From a virus, in IMG/VR virus record IMGVR_UViG_3300008267_000364, positions 1-64,000 of that record: a DNA stretch of 64,000 nucleotides; one strand, given 5' to 3'. The stretch's first letter is position 1. Every line of letters begins with the position of its first letter. The notes under the pieces are model-generated. The model saw only the letters and a list, made by a program, of their open reading frames with translations, made no database searches and was not told the origin of the DNA. Of the stretch, positions 33,046 through 41,423 are shown piece by piece. Both the position numbers and the translations under genes were made by a program.

Positions 33046-33471
33046 ATGGAAAATCAATTAATAACATTTCAAACTGCTAAATTAGCTAAATCTAAAGGTT
33101 TTACTTTATTGTGGGATGATACAAAACAATATAGTTGGGATGCTTTAGATTCTCAAGGACTATTTGAAGAAAAATGGTATGATGAAAAAGGACAATTAAA
33201 TGCAATATTATATTCTTTAGAAGAAGGTTTAGATAATTATATCACTAAAGAAAATATTGATACAACTTATTTAGCTGCAACTCAATCTTTTTTACAAAAA
33301 TGGTTAAGAGAAAAACATAATATTCATATTCAAACAGTTTGTAATAATTTACAAAATTTAATGTTTAGTTCTGAAGGATATTATATTGGAGGTGAGTTTG
33401 TAACAAAAATATGTGAAACTTATGAAGAAGCTTTAGAAATTGGTTTGCAAATTGCTTTACATCAACTTTAA
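33046..33471 (+). CDS. Conserved phage protein, function unknown (141 aa)
   Basis: 141 residues. The layout FQTAKLAKSKGFTLLWDD, then ATQSFLQKWLREKHNIHIQ and ETYEEALEIGLQIAL, is that of a small family widely distributed in phages and prophages: a short N-terminal recognition region, a LRxKHxI motif and a C-terminal YEEA helix. No function is established. Confidence 0.65.
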   Translation: MENQLITFQTAKLAKSKGFTLLWDDTKQYSWDALDSQGLFEEKWYDEKGQLNAILYSLEEGLDNYITKENIDTTYLAATQSFLQKWLREKHNIHIQTVCNNLQNLMFSSEGYYIGGEFVTKICETYEEALEIGLQIALHQL

Positions 33472-33502
33472 AAATTAATTAAACTTAAAAAACAATCATA
33501 TC

Positions 33503-33829
33503 ATGGAAACAAACATTACTTTAGACAAATATTGTAAATATTTGTATTTTTGGAATGGTAAACCTACAACATTAGGTCAATTATCAAATCCACAATTAGA
33601 ATCAATTATTAAATTTATTAACAAATATCCTTCAGGATTATTAAATGGTTATAGTAAACCAATGTATGTAGAAGCAGTAACTTACATTCTTAAATGTAGA
33701 GCTAATGCAACTAATTTTAGATTGAAAAAACTAGAAAGTATTTATGCTAACAAAGCTGAAGAGAAAGCTGAAAGATTAAGTAATCATATATTACAATGTA
33801 TGATTAACACTGAAAAACAATATAAATAA
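33503..33829 (+). CDS. Hypothetical protein (108 aa)
   Basis: 108 residues with aromatic N-terminal part (LDKYCKYLYFWNGKPTTLGQL) and a basic helical C-terminus (LKKLESIYANKAEEKAERL). No domain recognised. Confidence 0.5.
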   Translation: METNITLDKYCKYLYFWNGKPTTLGQLSNPQLESIIKFINKYPSGLLNGYSKPMYVEAVTYILKCRANATNFRLKKLESIYANKAEEKAERLSNHILQCMINTEKQYK

Positions 33830-33830
33830 T

Positions 33831-34040
33831 ATGCTTAGTAAAGAAGAAGTAAAAGAAATTATTAATGGTAATAATCTTCATCCATTAGATATGGTAAAAG
33901 TAATAGTAAAATATATCTATGATCTTAAAAATGTAGAATTAGATATTAATAATATTAATTTACCTAATAATCCTAAAGATGGAATGTTTCTAAATATAAT
34001 GTATTCAGTAGCAAGTAATTATTATAGAAATGAGCAGTAA
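33831..34040 (+). CDS. Small hypothetical protein (69 aa)
   Basis: 69 residues, MLSKEEVKEIINGNNLHPLD at the start. It overlaps the DNA polymerase start by 11 bases, so the two are coupled. Function unknown. Confidence 0.5.
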   Translation: MLSKEEVKEIINGNNLHPLDMVKVIVKYIYDLKNVELDINNINLPNNPKDGMFLNIMYSVASNYYRNEQ

Positions 34041-35862
34041 ATGGCAAAAAGTAATTTGTGATGTTGAGGTTTACTCAAACTGTTTTCTCTGTGCTATACA
34101 AGATGTAGATACTAAAGAGAAAATAGTTTGGGAAATTTCAGATAGAATAAATGAATACAGTAATATTGTAGAATTTTTTAATAAGTTTAAACAATATCTT
34201 ATTACATTTAATGGAATACATTATGATAATTGTATATTGATGTATATTATCCACAATAATCTAACTAATGTAGAAAATTATCTACAAAAACTTAAAGAAT
34301 GGTCAGATTATATTATCAATAATGAATTTTGGTGGAATGACAAAGAATTAAGTAAATACAAGTATCATAATAAATGGACAGATATAGATTTGTATTTATA
34401 CTGGTCTAAAATGCTTAGATTAAGTAAGAAATTAAGCTTAAAAGGGCTTGCTATTCAACTTAATTATCCTACAGTACAAGAATTACCATTTGATCCCTCA
34501 ATGAGCTTAAATCATGCTCAAATTGATGAATTGAGACACTATAATAGTGTACATGATTTAGGTATTACTCAATTATTGTATGATTCAATGATTAATGAGA
34601 TTAGGTTAAGACAATATATCAATACTGCTTATAATTTAAAATGTTATTCTTGGGATGCTCCTAAGATAGCATCTGAATTATTGTTACAAGAATATTGTAA
34701 AATAACTGAACAAGATCCTAAATATGTTAAAAGTCTTAAGTTTGAACATAATAATAAATTAGAATTACCAGAAATTAACTTTCAATTAGATTGTTTTAAA
34801 GATTTATATAAAGGAATGTCTAACTCTTTAAATGAGTTTAGTAAAGAAATTGTATTAATTAAAAACAGTACTGCATTAAAATTAACTTATGGTAAGGGTG
34901 GTTTACATAGTGTAAATAAAAATGAATCTTATTATGAAAATGATAGTCATTGTATAATAACTTCAGATGTAGCTAGTCTATATCCAAATCTTATTATCAA
35001 TTATAAATTATTAAGATATAAAGAGGTAATTGAATTATATACTAATGTTAAAGCTGATAGGATTGAAGCTAAAAGAAATAAAGAGAAGTCTAAAGATGCT
35101 TTGTTAAAATTAATTCTTAATTCAACTTCAGGTATGATAGATAATCAATATTCTTGGCTTTATTATCCTGAAGGTGCAATGAAACTTAGATTAATGGGTC
35201 AATTAATTCTTACAGTAGCTATTGAAAGATTGGTATTAGCTGATTATCAAGTAGTTAGTGCAAATACAGATGGTATTGAAGTTGTTGTTCCTAAAAATAA
35301 AATTGAAGATTATAAACAAATTATTGATCAAGTTGGTAAAGAATTTAATTTAGAATTTGAACATGAGTTTTATAAAAAGATTATCTACATGAATGTAAAT
35401 AATTATTTAGCTGAGGGTTCTAAAATTAAACAAAAAGGTTTATTTGTTGAGAAACCTGAATTAGGTAATAGTGTAGATTATCTTGTAATACCTAAAGCAT
35501 TAAAAGCTTATTACATTGATAATATTCCTGTTAAACAATTTGTTGAATCACATAAAAACATATTAGATTTTTGTTGTAGTCAAAAAGTAGATAAGTCTTA
35601 TCATATTGAATGGACTTCACCTGATTTTGTTAAATCTAAACAACAAAGATTAAATAGGTTTTATGCTTCAACTAAAGGTGGTTATATCTTTAAATGTAGA
35701 GATGGTAAACAACATCATTTATTAAAAGAATCTGGTGTAATGATATATAATAATCATAATTCTGAAGTATTTCCTACAGATGTTAATTATAGTTTTTATA
35801 TATCAGAAATTAATAAAATTATTAATCAAATAAACTGTAATAACCAAATGAGTTTATTTTAA
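34030..35862 (+). CDS. Family B DNA polymerase with 3'-5' exonuclease
   Basis: 610 residues, short for family B. Exonuclease motifs: ICDVEVYSN (D11, E13), FNGIHYDN (N61, D66) and YNSVHDLG (Exo III). Polymerase motif A is DVASLYPNL with D313, motif B KLILNSTSGM, and motif C SANTDGI with N412-T413-D414. The usual DTD of motif C is therefore NTD. It should be the replicative enzyme of the phage, working with the helicase and primase genes downstream. Confidence 0.88.
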   Translation: MSSKWQKVICDVEVYSNCFLCAIQDVDTKEKIVWEISDRINEYSNIVEFFNKFKQYLITFNGIHYDNCILMYIIHNNLTNVENYLQKLKEWSDYIINNEFWWNDKELSKYKYHNKWTDIDLYLYWSKMLRLSKKLSLKGLAIQLNYPTVQELPFDPSMSLNHAQIDELRHYNSVHDLGITQLLYDSMINEIRLRQYINTAYNLKCYSWDAPKIASELLLQEYCKITEQDPKYVKSLKFEHNNKLELPEINFQLDCFKDLYKGMSNSLNEFSKEIVLIKNSTALKLTYGKGGLHSVNKNESYYENDSHCIITSDVASLYPNLIINYKLLRYKEVIELYTNVKADRIEAKRNKEKSKDALLKLILNSTSGMIDNQYSWLYYPEGAMKLRLMGQLILTVAIERLVLADYQVVSANTDGIEVVVPKNKIEDYKQIIDQVGKEFNLEFEHEFYKKIIYMNVNNYLAEGSKIKQKGLFVEKPELGNSVDYLVIPKALKAYYIDNIPVKQFVESHKNILDFCCSQKVDKSYHIEWTSPDFVKSKQQRLNRFYASTKGGYIFKCRDGKQHHLLKESGVMIYNNHNSEVFPTDVNYSFYISEINKIINQINCNNQMSLF

Positions 35863-35873
35863 AAACAAAAACA

Positions 35874-36275
35874 ATGAAAACTAAAAATTTTGAAGTAGGA
35901 GATTTAGTAAAATTAAAGATAAGTGATAATAATTGGAATGAAGATATGGATTATTTTCATGAAATGATTGTTGAAATTAAACAAATTTTAGAAATGCGTA
36001 ATGGTAAAACAAGAATTAGATTTGATGAAGATAATGGTTGGGAATTTGTTTATGAAGATGGTCATTTTGAATTATATGAAAAAGCTAAACCTGTTGTTAA
36101 TAAACATTCTAGTATAGATGATGAAATATCTTATCAAGAATCATTATTAAATAATATTATATTTCATGAATCTAAAAAAATAAATGAACTTAAATCTGAT
36201 ATAGAAGGTATTAAATCTAAAAGAAAAAAAGTAGATTATAATAGTATAACAATTAAATTAAATTATAAACCCTAA
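35874..36275 (+). CDS. SH3-like plus coil protein (133 aa)
   Basis: 133 residues. N-terminal FEVGDLVKLKISDNNWNEDM, GKTRIRFDEDNGWEFVYEDGHFEL suggests a small beta barrel of the type found in chromatin-like and ribosomal proteins. The C-terminal half is a charged helix (KKINELKSDIEGIKSKRKKV). Function unknown. Confidence 0.5.
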   Translation: MKTKNFEVGDLVKLKISDNNWNEDMDYFHEMIVEIKQILEMRNGKTRIRFDEDNGWEFVYEDGHFELYEKAKPVVNKHSSIDDEISYQESLLNNIIFHESKKINELKSDIEGIKSKRKKVDYNSITIKLNYKP

Positions 36276-36287
36276 AAACAAAAACAA

Positions 36288-36578
36288 ATGGCAAAAGTGG
36301 AAAAACCAGCATCAATGAAGTATGTAGATTTAATTAATCGTGATTCTTCAGAAACTAGACAAGATGAATTAGTATTACATGCAAAGACAGCAGAGCTTCA
36401 AGTAGAAGCAGATTTAATTCAAGCAGCAAGACTTGAAAATTTAGCTAAAGTAACATTGAATAATGTAATTTCAATGATTCCTTTTAGTCCAAAAAACTAT
36501 ATTAATGCAAAGCGTGATTTGCAAGATGCACAAGACTTAATTGCTGAGTTAAAAGCAATAAAACAAGAATTATTTTAA
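36288..36578 (+). CDS. Helical protein upstream of the Ubl gene (96 aa)
   Basis: 96 residues, nearly all helix (ELVLHAKTAELQVEADLIQAARLENLAKVTLNNV, then NAKRDLQDAQDLIAELKAI). Uses some CGT and GCA codons. It stands 32 bases before the ubiquitin-like gene and may be a partner or substrate, but there is no direct evidence. Confidence 0.5.
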   Translation: MAKVEKPASMKYVDLINRDSSETRQDELVLHAKTAELQVEADLIQAARLENLAKVTLNNVISMIPFSPKNYINAKRDLQDAQDLIAELKAIKQELF

Positions 36579-36610
36579 TTATTAACCTTAAACTTTAAAA
36601 AACAAAAAAC

Positions 36611-36844
36611 ATGAGAACTATTACAGTATTAAATCCACAAACACAAACTCCAGTAACTATTAACTCTGATGTTACAACTTGGGCTGAATTACAAGAAGTT
36701 TTAATTAACAATAACATTAATCCAACAGGTATGAAGGGTATTGTTAGAGAAACTCGTAATTCATTAGAGTCAGGATCTGCTATTTTACCAGAAACTAACT
36801 TTACATTATTTTTATCAGCTTCTAAAATGGCTGCAGGTCACTAA
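36611..36844 (+). CDS. Ubiquitin-like (beta-grasp) modifier protein
   Basis: 77 residues, the size of ubiquitin. The predicted order beta (RTITVLNPQTQ), beta (PVTINSD), helix (TTWAELQEVLINNN), beta (KGIVRETRNSLE), beta (LPETNFTLFLSA) fits the beta-grasp fold, and the PxTNFTLFL pattern resembles Ubl proteins in bacterial conjugation operons as I recall them. The chain ends AAGH: trimming H77 would expose G76 as a conjugation-ready Gly. E2-, JAMM- and E1-like genes follow within 2 kb. The downstream terminator would make the modifier more abundant than the enzymes. Confidence 0.72.
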   Translation: MRTITVLNPQTQTPVTINSDVTTWAELQEVLINNNINPTGMKGIVRETRNSLESGSAILPETNFTLFLSASKMAAGH

Positions 36845-36870
36845 TATTAATTTAATTAAAAAACTATAAA

Positions 36871-37119
36871 ATGTCAAGTATAGATACAAACTCTATAATT
36901 AATTCTTTAAGACAAGAATTAAGTTTAAAATTAGAAGAAATGATTGAAGAAATTCAAGAGATTCTTGAAGAAAAAATTCAAGATGCTGTTGAAAATATTC
37001 AAGATGAAATAAATAATGGTGATCATGATTCAATAGCTCCTATTAGAGGAAGAGAGCTTACTCAAGCTGAAATACTTTTAGCTGAACAACGTAAAATAGA
37101 AAGAGAACTAGGTTTGTAA
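36871..37119 (+). CDS. Coiled-coil protein in the Ubl unit (82 aa)
   Basis: 82 residues. The first 50 residues are a strongly acidic coiled coil (LKLEEMIEEIQEILEEKIQD), followed by a loop PIRGRELTQAEILLAEQRK. It lies between the Ubl gene and a terminator. It could be a scaffold or substrate for modification; function unknown. Confidence 0.55.
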   Translation: MSSIDTNSIINSLRQELSLKLEEMIEEIQEILEEKIQDAVENIQDEINNGDHDSIAPIRGRELTQAEILLAEQRKIERELGL

Positions 37120-37124
37120 CTAAC

Positions 37125-37152
37125 AAAGCCCTTCTGAAAAGAGGGGCTTTTT
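37125..37152 (+). terminator. Intrinsic terminator between Ubl and E2-like genes
   Basis: An 11-bp stem with one G-T pair, AAAGCCCTTCT / AGAGGGGCTTT, a GAAA tetraloop and a short T run. Partial read-through would set a high modifier-to-enzyme ratio. Confidence 0.88.
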
Positions 37153-37165
37153 AAATTAAATTAAA

Positions 37166-38419
37166 ATGGAAACAATAGAAGAAGTTAGCCCATTATTAGA
37201 CATATCTACGTTAAAAGAAGGTGATTATTTTTATCATAATGATTATGATCAATCATTTTTTAAATTCATAAGAATACATGATGAAAAATACATATTATCT
37301 GAAAAAATTGATAATACTAGTTTTGATTTAATATCATCAAATTATCTTTTAGAATTACCAAATCTTGCAAAAAAAATTCAAATAATTAAAGATGAATATT
37401 TTATAAACAATGTTGAAAATTTTCGTATTTCAATAGGTAATATGTATAGAGTATTATCTGATGCAGAAGATGATTATTTTGCTTATAAAAAAAGATTAAT
37501 AAATTTTGAAGATAGAAAACAAAGATCAAAGTTTATAGAAGTATTGAAACATCATTTTGATGAAGACCATTATGAAATAAATAAAGTTGGATCTGAATTA
37601 CATTTTATTTTAAAGTATGATGATATTACTATTGAAAATTCTGAAGACAGATCTCATTTTATTAAATCATTATTTGTTAAGTTAAAATTTAATACTAACA
37701 GTAATACTTTTAGTGATAATATGGAAGGTTATAGAGGTGAAATGTCTATTAAAGAGTTATGTTCTTCTTATTTTCATAGTCATTTGAGTACTCATACATC
37801 TAGTTTTCAATCATTTTGTTTAGGTGCTTCAGAATTAGGTATTCTTTTATCTGATTTACACAATAAACAATTTAATCAAGATTCTTTTGATTTACTTTTA
37901 TATACTATTTCAGAATATGTTAAATGGGAATCTTTAGCTGGTGGACCTTACATTAAAATAAAAGATTTAAGTTATTCTACTAATAGAACTACTTTAAATT
38001 CAATAAATGTTGATGATACTAATAATACTATAAAAGCTTTCATAGATTCAAAATCAGATTTTAATACTAAATTTAATTTTAGTAGTAATTCTATTGAAGT
38101 TGTTAAAGATGAACAGTTTGTAAAAAACATTACTAAACTTATTCCCGATAGATTAAAAGTAATTATGGTTAATGATACTACATCACCTATTTGTGATATG
38201 GAATCTACTAAAAGAAGTGCAGTAAGTAAATTAGGTACATTAACTAAATTTTCATTTAAAGGTAAAATGTATCCATGTTTATATGAAGAACCTGAGTTTC
38301 AACAACTTAATAATCAAGATAACATAGAAGCACATCCTTTATTAGTAGATAAAGTTAAAAAACATTTAGAACAAAAAATTAATAGTCACTTTTTAAAACA
38401 ATTAAATGAAAAAGTATAA
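37166..38419 (+). CDS. E2-like ubiquitin-conjugating candidate
   Basis: 417 residues. The key signature is YFHSHLSTHTSS followed by FCLGASELG: H204 and H206 with C218 in an FCLG context, the arrangement seen in prokaryotic E2-like proteins, where the Cys carries the modifier as a thioester. A helical N-terminal part and a C-terminal extension (residues ~300-417) flank the core. It overlaps the JAMM gene by 14 bases. Assigned on the motif and on the neighbours; the fold is not proven. Confidence 0.62.
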   Translation: METIEEVSPLLDISTLKEGDYFYHNDYDQSFFKFIRIHDEKYILSEKIDNTSFDLISSNYLLELPNLAKKIQIIKDEYFINNVENFRISIGNMYRVLSDAEDDYFAYKKRLINFEDRKQRSKFIEVLKHHFDEDHYEINKVGSELHFILKYDDITIENSEDRSHFIKSLFVKLKFNTNSNTFSDNMEGYRGEMSIKELCSSYFHSHLSTHTSSFQSFCLGASELGILLSDLHNKQFNQDSFDLLLYTISEYVKWESLAGGPYIKIKDLSYSTNRTTLNSINVDDTNNTIKAFIDSKSDFNTKFNFSSNSIEVVKDEQFVKNITKLIPDRLKVIMVNDTTSPICDMESTKRSAVSKLGTLTKFSFKGKMYPCLYEEPEFQQLNNQDNIEAHPLLVDKVKKHLEQKINSHFLKQLNEKV

Positions 38420-39518
38420 AGAAATAAATTTAAAAGCTAAATCTAAATTAATCATTTCTAAAGAACTTCAATCTCAAATTATGTTCTTACATAATAAGGT
38501 TAAAGATATTGAGTGGTCAGGTATATTATTTCACAGTGTAGTATCTGGAAATATCAATGAACCTGAAACTTTAGTATTGAAAGCTGAAAAAGTATATTTA
38601 CAAGATATTGGTGTAAGTACTTATACAGAGTTTGAAACTAATGAAAAGATATTAGATTTTTATGATGCTTATCCTCAAGCAATGTCTTGGAAAATGAGCT
38701 TAATTCACACTCATCATTCAATGCAAGCTTTCTTTAGTGGTACAGATACTCAAGAATTACATGATAATGCTGGTAAATATAATTATTATTTATCATTAAT
38801 AGTTAATCATAAATCTGAGTTTTGTGCTAAAATTGCAATAGCTGCTGAATATAACATTGAAAAAGCAAATTATACCTTTAAAGGTTTTGAAGGTATAGAA
38901 ACTATTGAAACTTCAGGTACTAAATCTGATGTATTGATGTTAATAGATTGTGATATTGAGTTTGAACAAGATGAGTTTGATGTACAAAAGTATAATGAAA
39001 TAAAAGAATCTAAGAAAGTAGTTAAACCTACTTATGATTTCTCAAATTCATTTGGTGAAGGTTTTGGTAGATATGGTTATCCTAAAACAACCTATTCTTC
39101 TAATCCTGCATATAACTATAATTACAATAGTCAAACTAATTTATTTGAAGAACCTAAAATAACTACAACTTATGAATTATCTGATTTTGAAGTAAGAAAG
39201 TTTTTAGTAAAATGGTTAACATTAGATGTTACTAATGATACAATTTTATCTGATGTATTATCTTTAGTTAATAAGTATAAAAATACTAAAATAACTAACT
39301 TTATTGAAGAAATAGATATGAATTTAGAATACTTTATTGAAGAAGTATTTCCAAACTTACCTGCTGGTAAAGAAACTGATAAGTTATTACTTGCTGCAGT
39401 AGATGTGTTATCTAAGTATTCTTCATTTAAAGTTACAAATAGTATTATTGATTTATTATCAATGTATATATCAGACTATTATAAAACTACTAAAAAATCT
39501 AAAACTAGTAAAGTATGA
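38406..39518 (+). CDS. JAMM/MPN metallopeptidase (Ubl protease)
   Basis: 370 residues. A complete JAMM motif is visible: E36 in KDIEWSGILFH, then H101-x-H103, seven residues, S111-x-x-D114 in LIHTHHSMQAFFSGTD. This zinc site cleaves ubiquitin-like C-termini or isopeptide bonds. Residues ~210-250 are a Tyr/Asn-rich linker, and the C-terminal third is a helical domain. It is sandwiched between the E2-like and E1-like genes with overlaps on both sides, as in PRTRC and Bil operons. Confidence 0.85.
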   Translation: MKKYKEINLKAKSKLIISKELQSQIMFLHNKVKDIEWSGILFHSVVSGNINEPETLVLKAEKVYLQDIGVSTYTEFETNEKILDFYDAYPQAMSWKMSLIHTHHSMQAFFSGTDTQELHDNAGKYNYYLSLIVNHKSEFCAKIAIAAEYNIEKANYTFKGFEGIETIETSGTKSDVLMLIDCDIEFEQDEFDVQKYNEIKESKKVVKPTYDFSNSFGEGFGRYGYPKTTYSSNPAYNYNYNSQTNLFEEPKITTTYELSDFEVRKFLVKWLTLDVTNDTILSDVLSLVNKYKNTKITNFIEEIDMNLEYFIEEVFPNLPAGKETDKLLLAAVDVLSKYSSFKVTNSIIDLLSMYISDYYKTTKKSKTSKV

Positions 39519-40201
39519 GTCAAATTAATGTCAAAACTTCAAGATTTAATGAAGCTCCTTGGTTTAAAGAAGGACAAGATGTTTTAATAGGTGGTTCAGG
39601 TGGTATAGGTTCTTGGTTAGCATTATTCTTAGCTAGACAAAGTTGTTATATTTATATTTTTGATGATGATAACTTTGAAGAAGTTAATATTGCAGGTCAA
39701 TTCTGTAAAGTATCTGACATTGGTAAATCTAAAACATCAGCTACTAGAGAAAATATTATTGATTTTACAGGTAATAGAAATGTAGACGAATTTGGTTTAT
39801 ATAGTGAAGACTCATTAGCTAACTCAATAACTTTTTCTGGTTTTGATAATATGAAATCAAGAAAAATTATGTTTGATAATTGGGTAAAATATATAAATGA
39901 TGATAATGAAGATAATTTTTCAGTATTTATTGATGGTAGACTTAATGCTGAAGAAGCAGAAATCTATGTTGTAACTCCAGATAAAATTGAAGATTATCGT
40001 AAAACATTATTTGATGATTCTGAAGCTAGTCCATTAAATTGTAGTTATAAATCTACTAGTCATTGTTCAGCAATGATAGCAGCATTAATGACTTCTGCAT
40101 TTAATAATGCTTTTACCAATTACAAATTAAAGCTTAATTATCGAGAAGTTCCTTTTAGTATTAAGTATCAATTACCATTATTAAATTTTGAAATAAAATG
40201 A
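39515..40201 (+). CDS. E1-like (ThiF/MoeB-type) adenylyltransferase
   Basis: 228 residues. The nucleotide-binding loop DVLIGGSGGIGSWLA has G26-G27-S28-G29-G30-I31-G32, followed by strand IYIFDDDNFEEVNIAGQ with D50-D52, the standard ThiF pattern; the usual Arg of the NxxRQ motif is replaced (NIAGQ). Candidate catalytic cysteines are C176 and C184 in PLNCSYKSTSHCSAM. The enzyme would adenylate the C-terminal Gly of the modifier and pass it to the E2-like protein. Confidence 0.85.
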   Translation: MSQINVKTSRFNEAPWFKEGQDVLIGGSGGIGSWLALFLARQSCYIYIFDDDNFEEVNIAGQFCKVSDIGKSKTSATRENIIDFTGNRNVDEFGLYSEDSLANSITFSGFDNMKSRKIMFDNWVKYINDDNEDNFSVFIDGRLNAEEAEIYVVTPDKIEDYRKTLFDDSEASPLNCSYKSTSHCSAMIAALMTSAFNNAFTNYKLKLNYREVPFSIKYQLPLLNFEIK

Positions 40202-41166
40202 TTACACCAATATTTAAAATTATACCAAATGGGCAAATTTCTAATAATTCTTTAAGTTTTAATACATCATTAGATTATATTCCTACATTACTTATTCCTA
40301 AATTTAAAATAGTTTCAAGTAATCCTATGCTTAGTAGTGGTTCTTTTAATATTAAAAATTGGGATGTTAAAAAAAGAAATGAAGTTTTTGCTAAATATAC
40401 TACTCTAAGATATAATCATCAAACTCAAAGATTAGGAAAATTATTTCATTCTCATTTATGTGTAAAAGTTATTAATAATAATTCTATTGTTGAAAGTTTA
40501 AAAACTACTAAAGAAGATATTCTTAATATTATAGATAATACTATTTATGGTATTAGTGATACTGTAAATGTTATAGATTATTTTGGTAGTAGACCATCAA
40601 CTGAATTATTAGGTTATTTTAAAAATCATTATAATTATGATCAACTTTCAAATCTTACTTATGGTTCAGGACCAAATAAAACAACTTGTTTAATAAGCTC
40701 TGAATTTATAGCAGATAATTATAATAATGTTAATTGTGATATAAGTTATGTTTTAATGATAAAGAAAGAATATATTGTTGAATATATTTTATCATCATTA
40801 TTAGGTAAACCTATAAACAAAAGTAATTTTCAATGGTGGGTTGATAGTAGAAATACTACAAGATTAAATGAATTTAAAAAGCGATCTTATAATCAGTTTG
40901 TAAAACATATAAAAGAAACTGATATTGAAATTATTGCTAAAGAAAATTTAAATAATCTTATCTTAAATTTTGAAAGTCCTAAGATTTCATCAATATCTGA
41001 AATCAGAGATTTTAATCAAAAATTAAACTTACATGTGAAAAACTTTATGTATAATTCAGAAGAAAACCTACCTGAATTAGACTTAAAAATTAGTAAAGAA
41101 GTTATAAAAACAGTACCTTTAAAAGGTATGAAAATTAAAAAAGTAGAACCACAATTAGTAGATTAA
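40198..41166 (+). CDS. Unknown partner of the Ubl module (322 aa)
   Basis: 322 residues, overlapping the E1-like gene by four bases. Visible features are VIDYFGSRPSTELLGYFKNH, GSGPNKTTCLISSEF and WWVDSRNTTRLNEFKKRSYNQFV, with a Lys-rich tail. No known family. In PRTRC operons additional proteins of unknown function also accompany the E1 and JAB genes, so it may recognise substrates or regulate the cascade. Assignment by position only. Confidence 0.55.
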   Translation: MITPIFKIIPNGQISNNSLSFNTSLDYIPTLLIPKFKIVSSNPMLSSGSFNIKNWDVKKRNEVFAKYTTLRYNHQTQRLGKLFHSHLCVKVINNNSIVESLKTTKEDILNIIDNTIYGISDTVNVIDYFGSRPSTELLGYFKNHYNYDQLSNLTYGSGPNKTTCLISSEFIADNYNNVNCDISYVLMIKKEYIVEYILSSLLGKPINKSNFQWWVDSRNTTRLNEFKKRSYNQFVKHIKETDIEIIAKENLNNLILNFESPKISSISEIRDFNQKLNLHVKNFMYNSEENLPELDLKISKEVIKTVPLKGMKIKKVEPQLVD

Positions 41167-41185
41167 CAATTAAAAACCAGTAAAC

Positions 41186-41422
41186 ATGGAAAATTTAACA
41201 TCAGAAACAACAATTTCAAGTAGTAATGAAACTACAACAACTTCTAAAGAAGTACGTCAAATTTCTAAATCTGAATTAACTAGATTAGTTAATGAAGGTA
41301 AGAAGAAGGATGAAATATCCTCTTATTATGGATTGAATAACGCTCAAACTACAAAGTTATTACAATCTGCTGGATTAAAAATTCGTAAATTTCACAAACC
41401 AACTTTTACATTAGTAGACTAA
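41186..41422 (+). CDS. Small HTH protein (78 aa)
   Basis: 78 residues. A disordered Ser/Thr-rich start is followed by SKSELTRLVNEGKKKDEISSYYGLNNAQTTKLLQSAGLKIRKF, which reads as a helix-turn-helix similar to small phage regulators. Two bases separate it from the helicase gene. DNA binding is inferred. Confidence 0.55.
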   Translation: MENLTSETTISSSNETTTTSKEVRQISKSELTRLVNEGKKKDEISSYYGLNNAQTTKLLQSAGLKIRKFHKPTFTLVD

Positions 41423-41423
41423 T

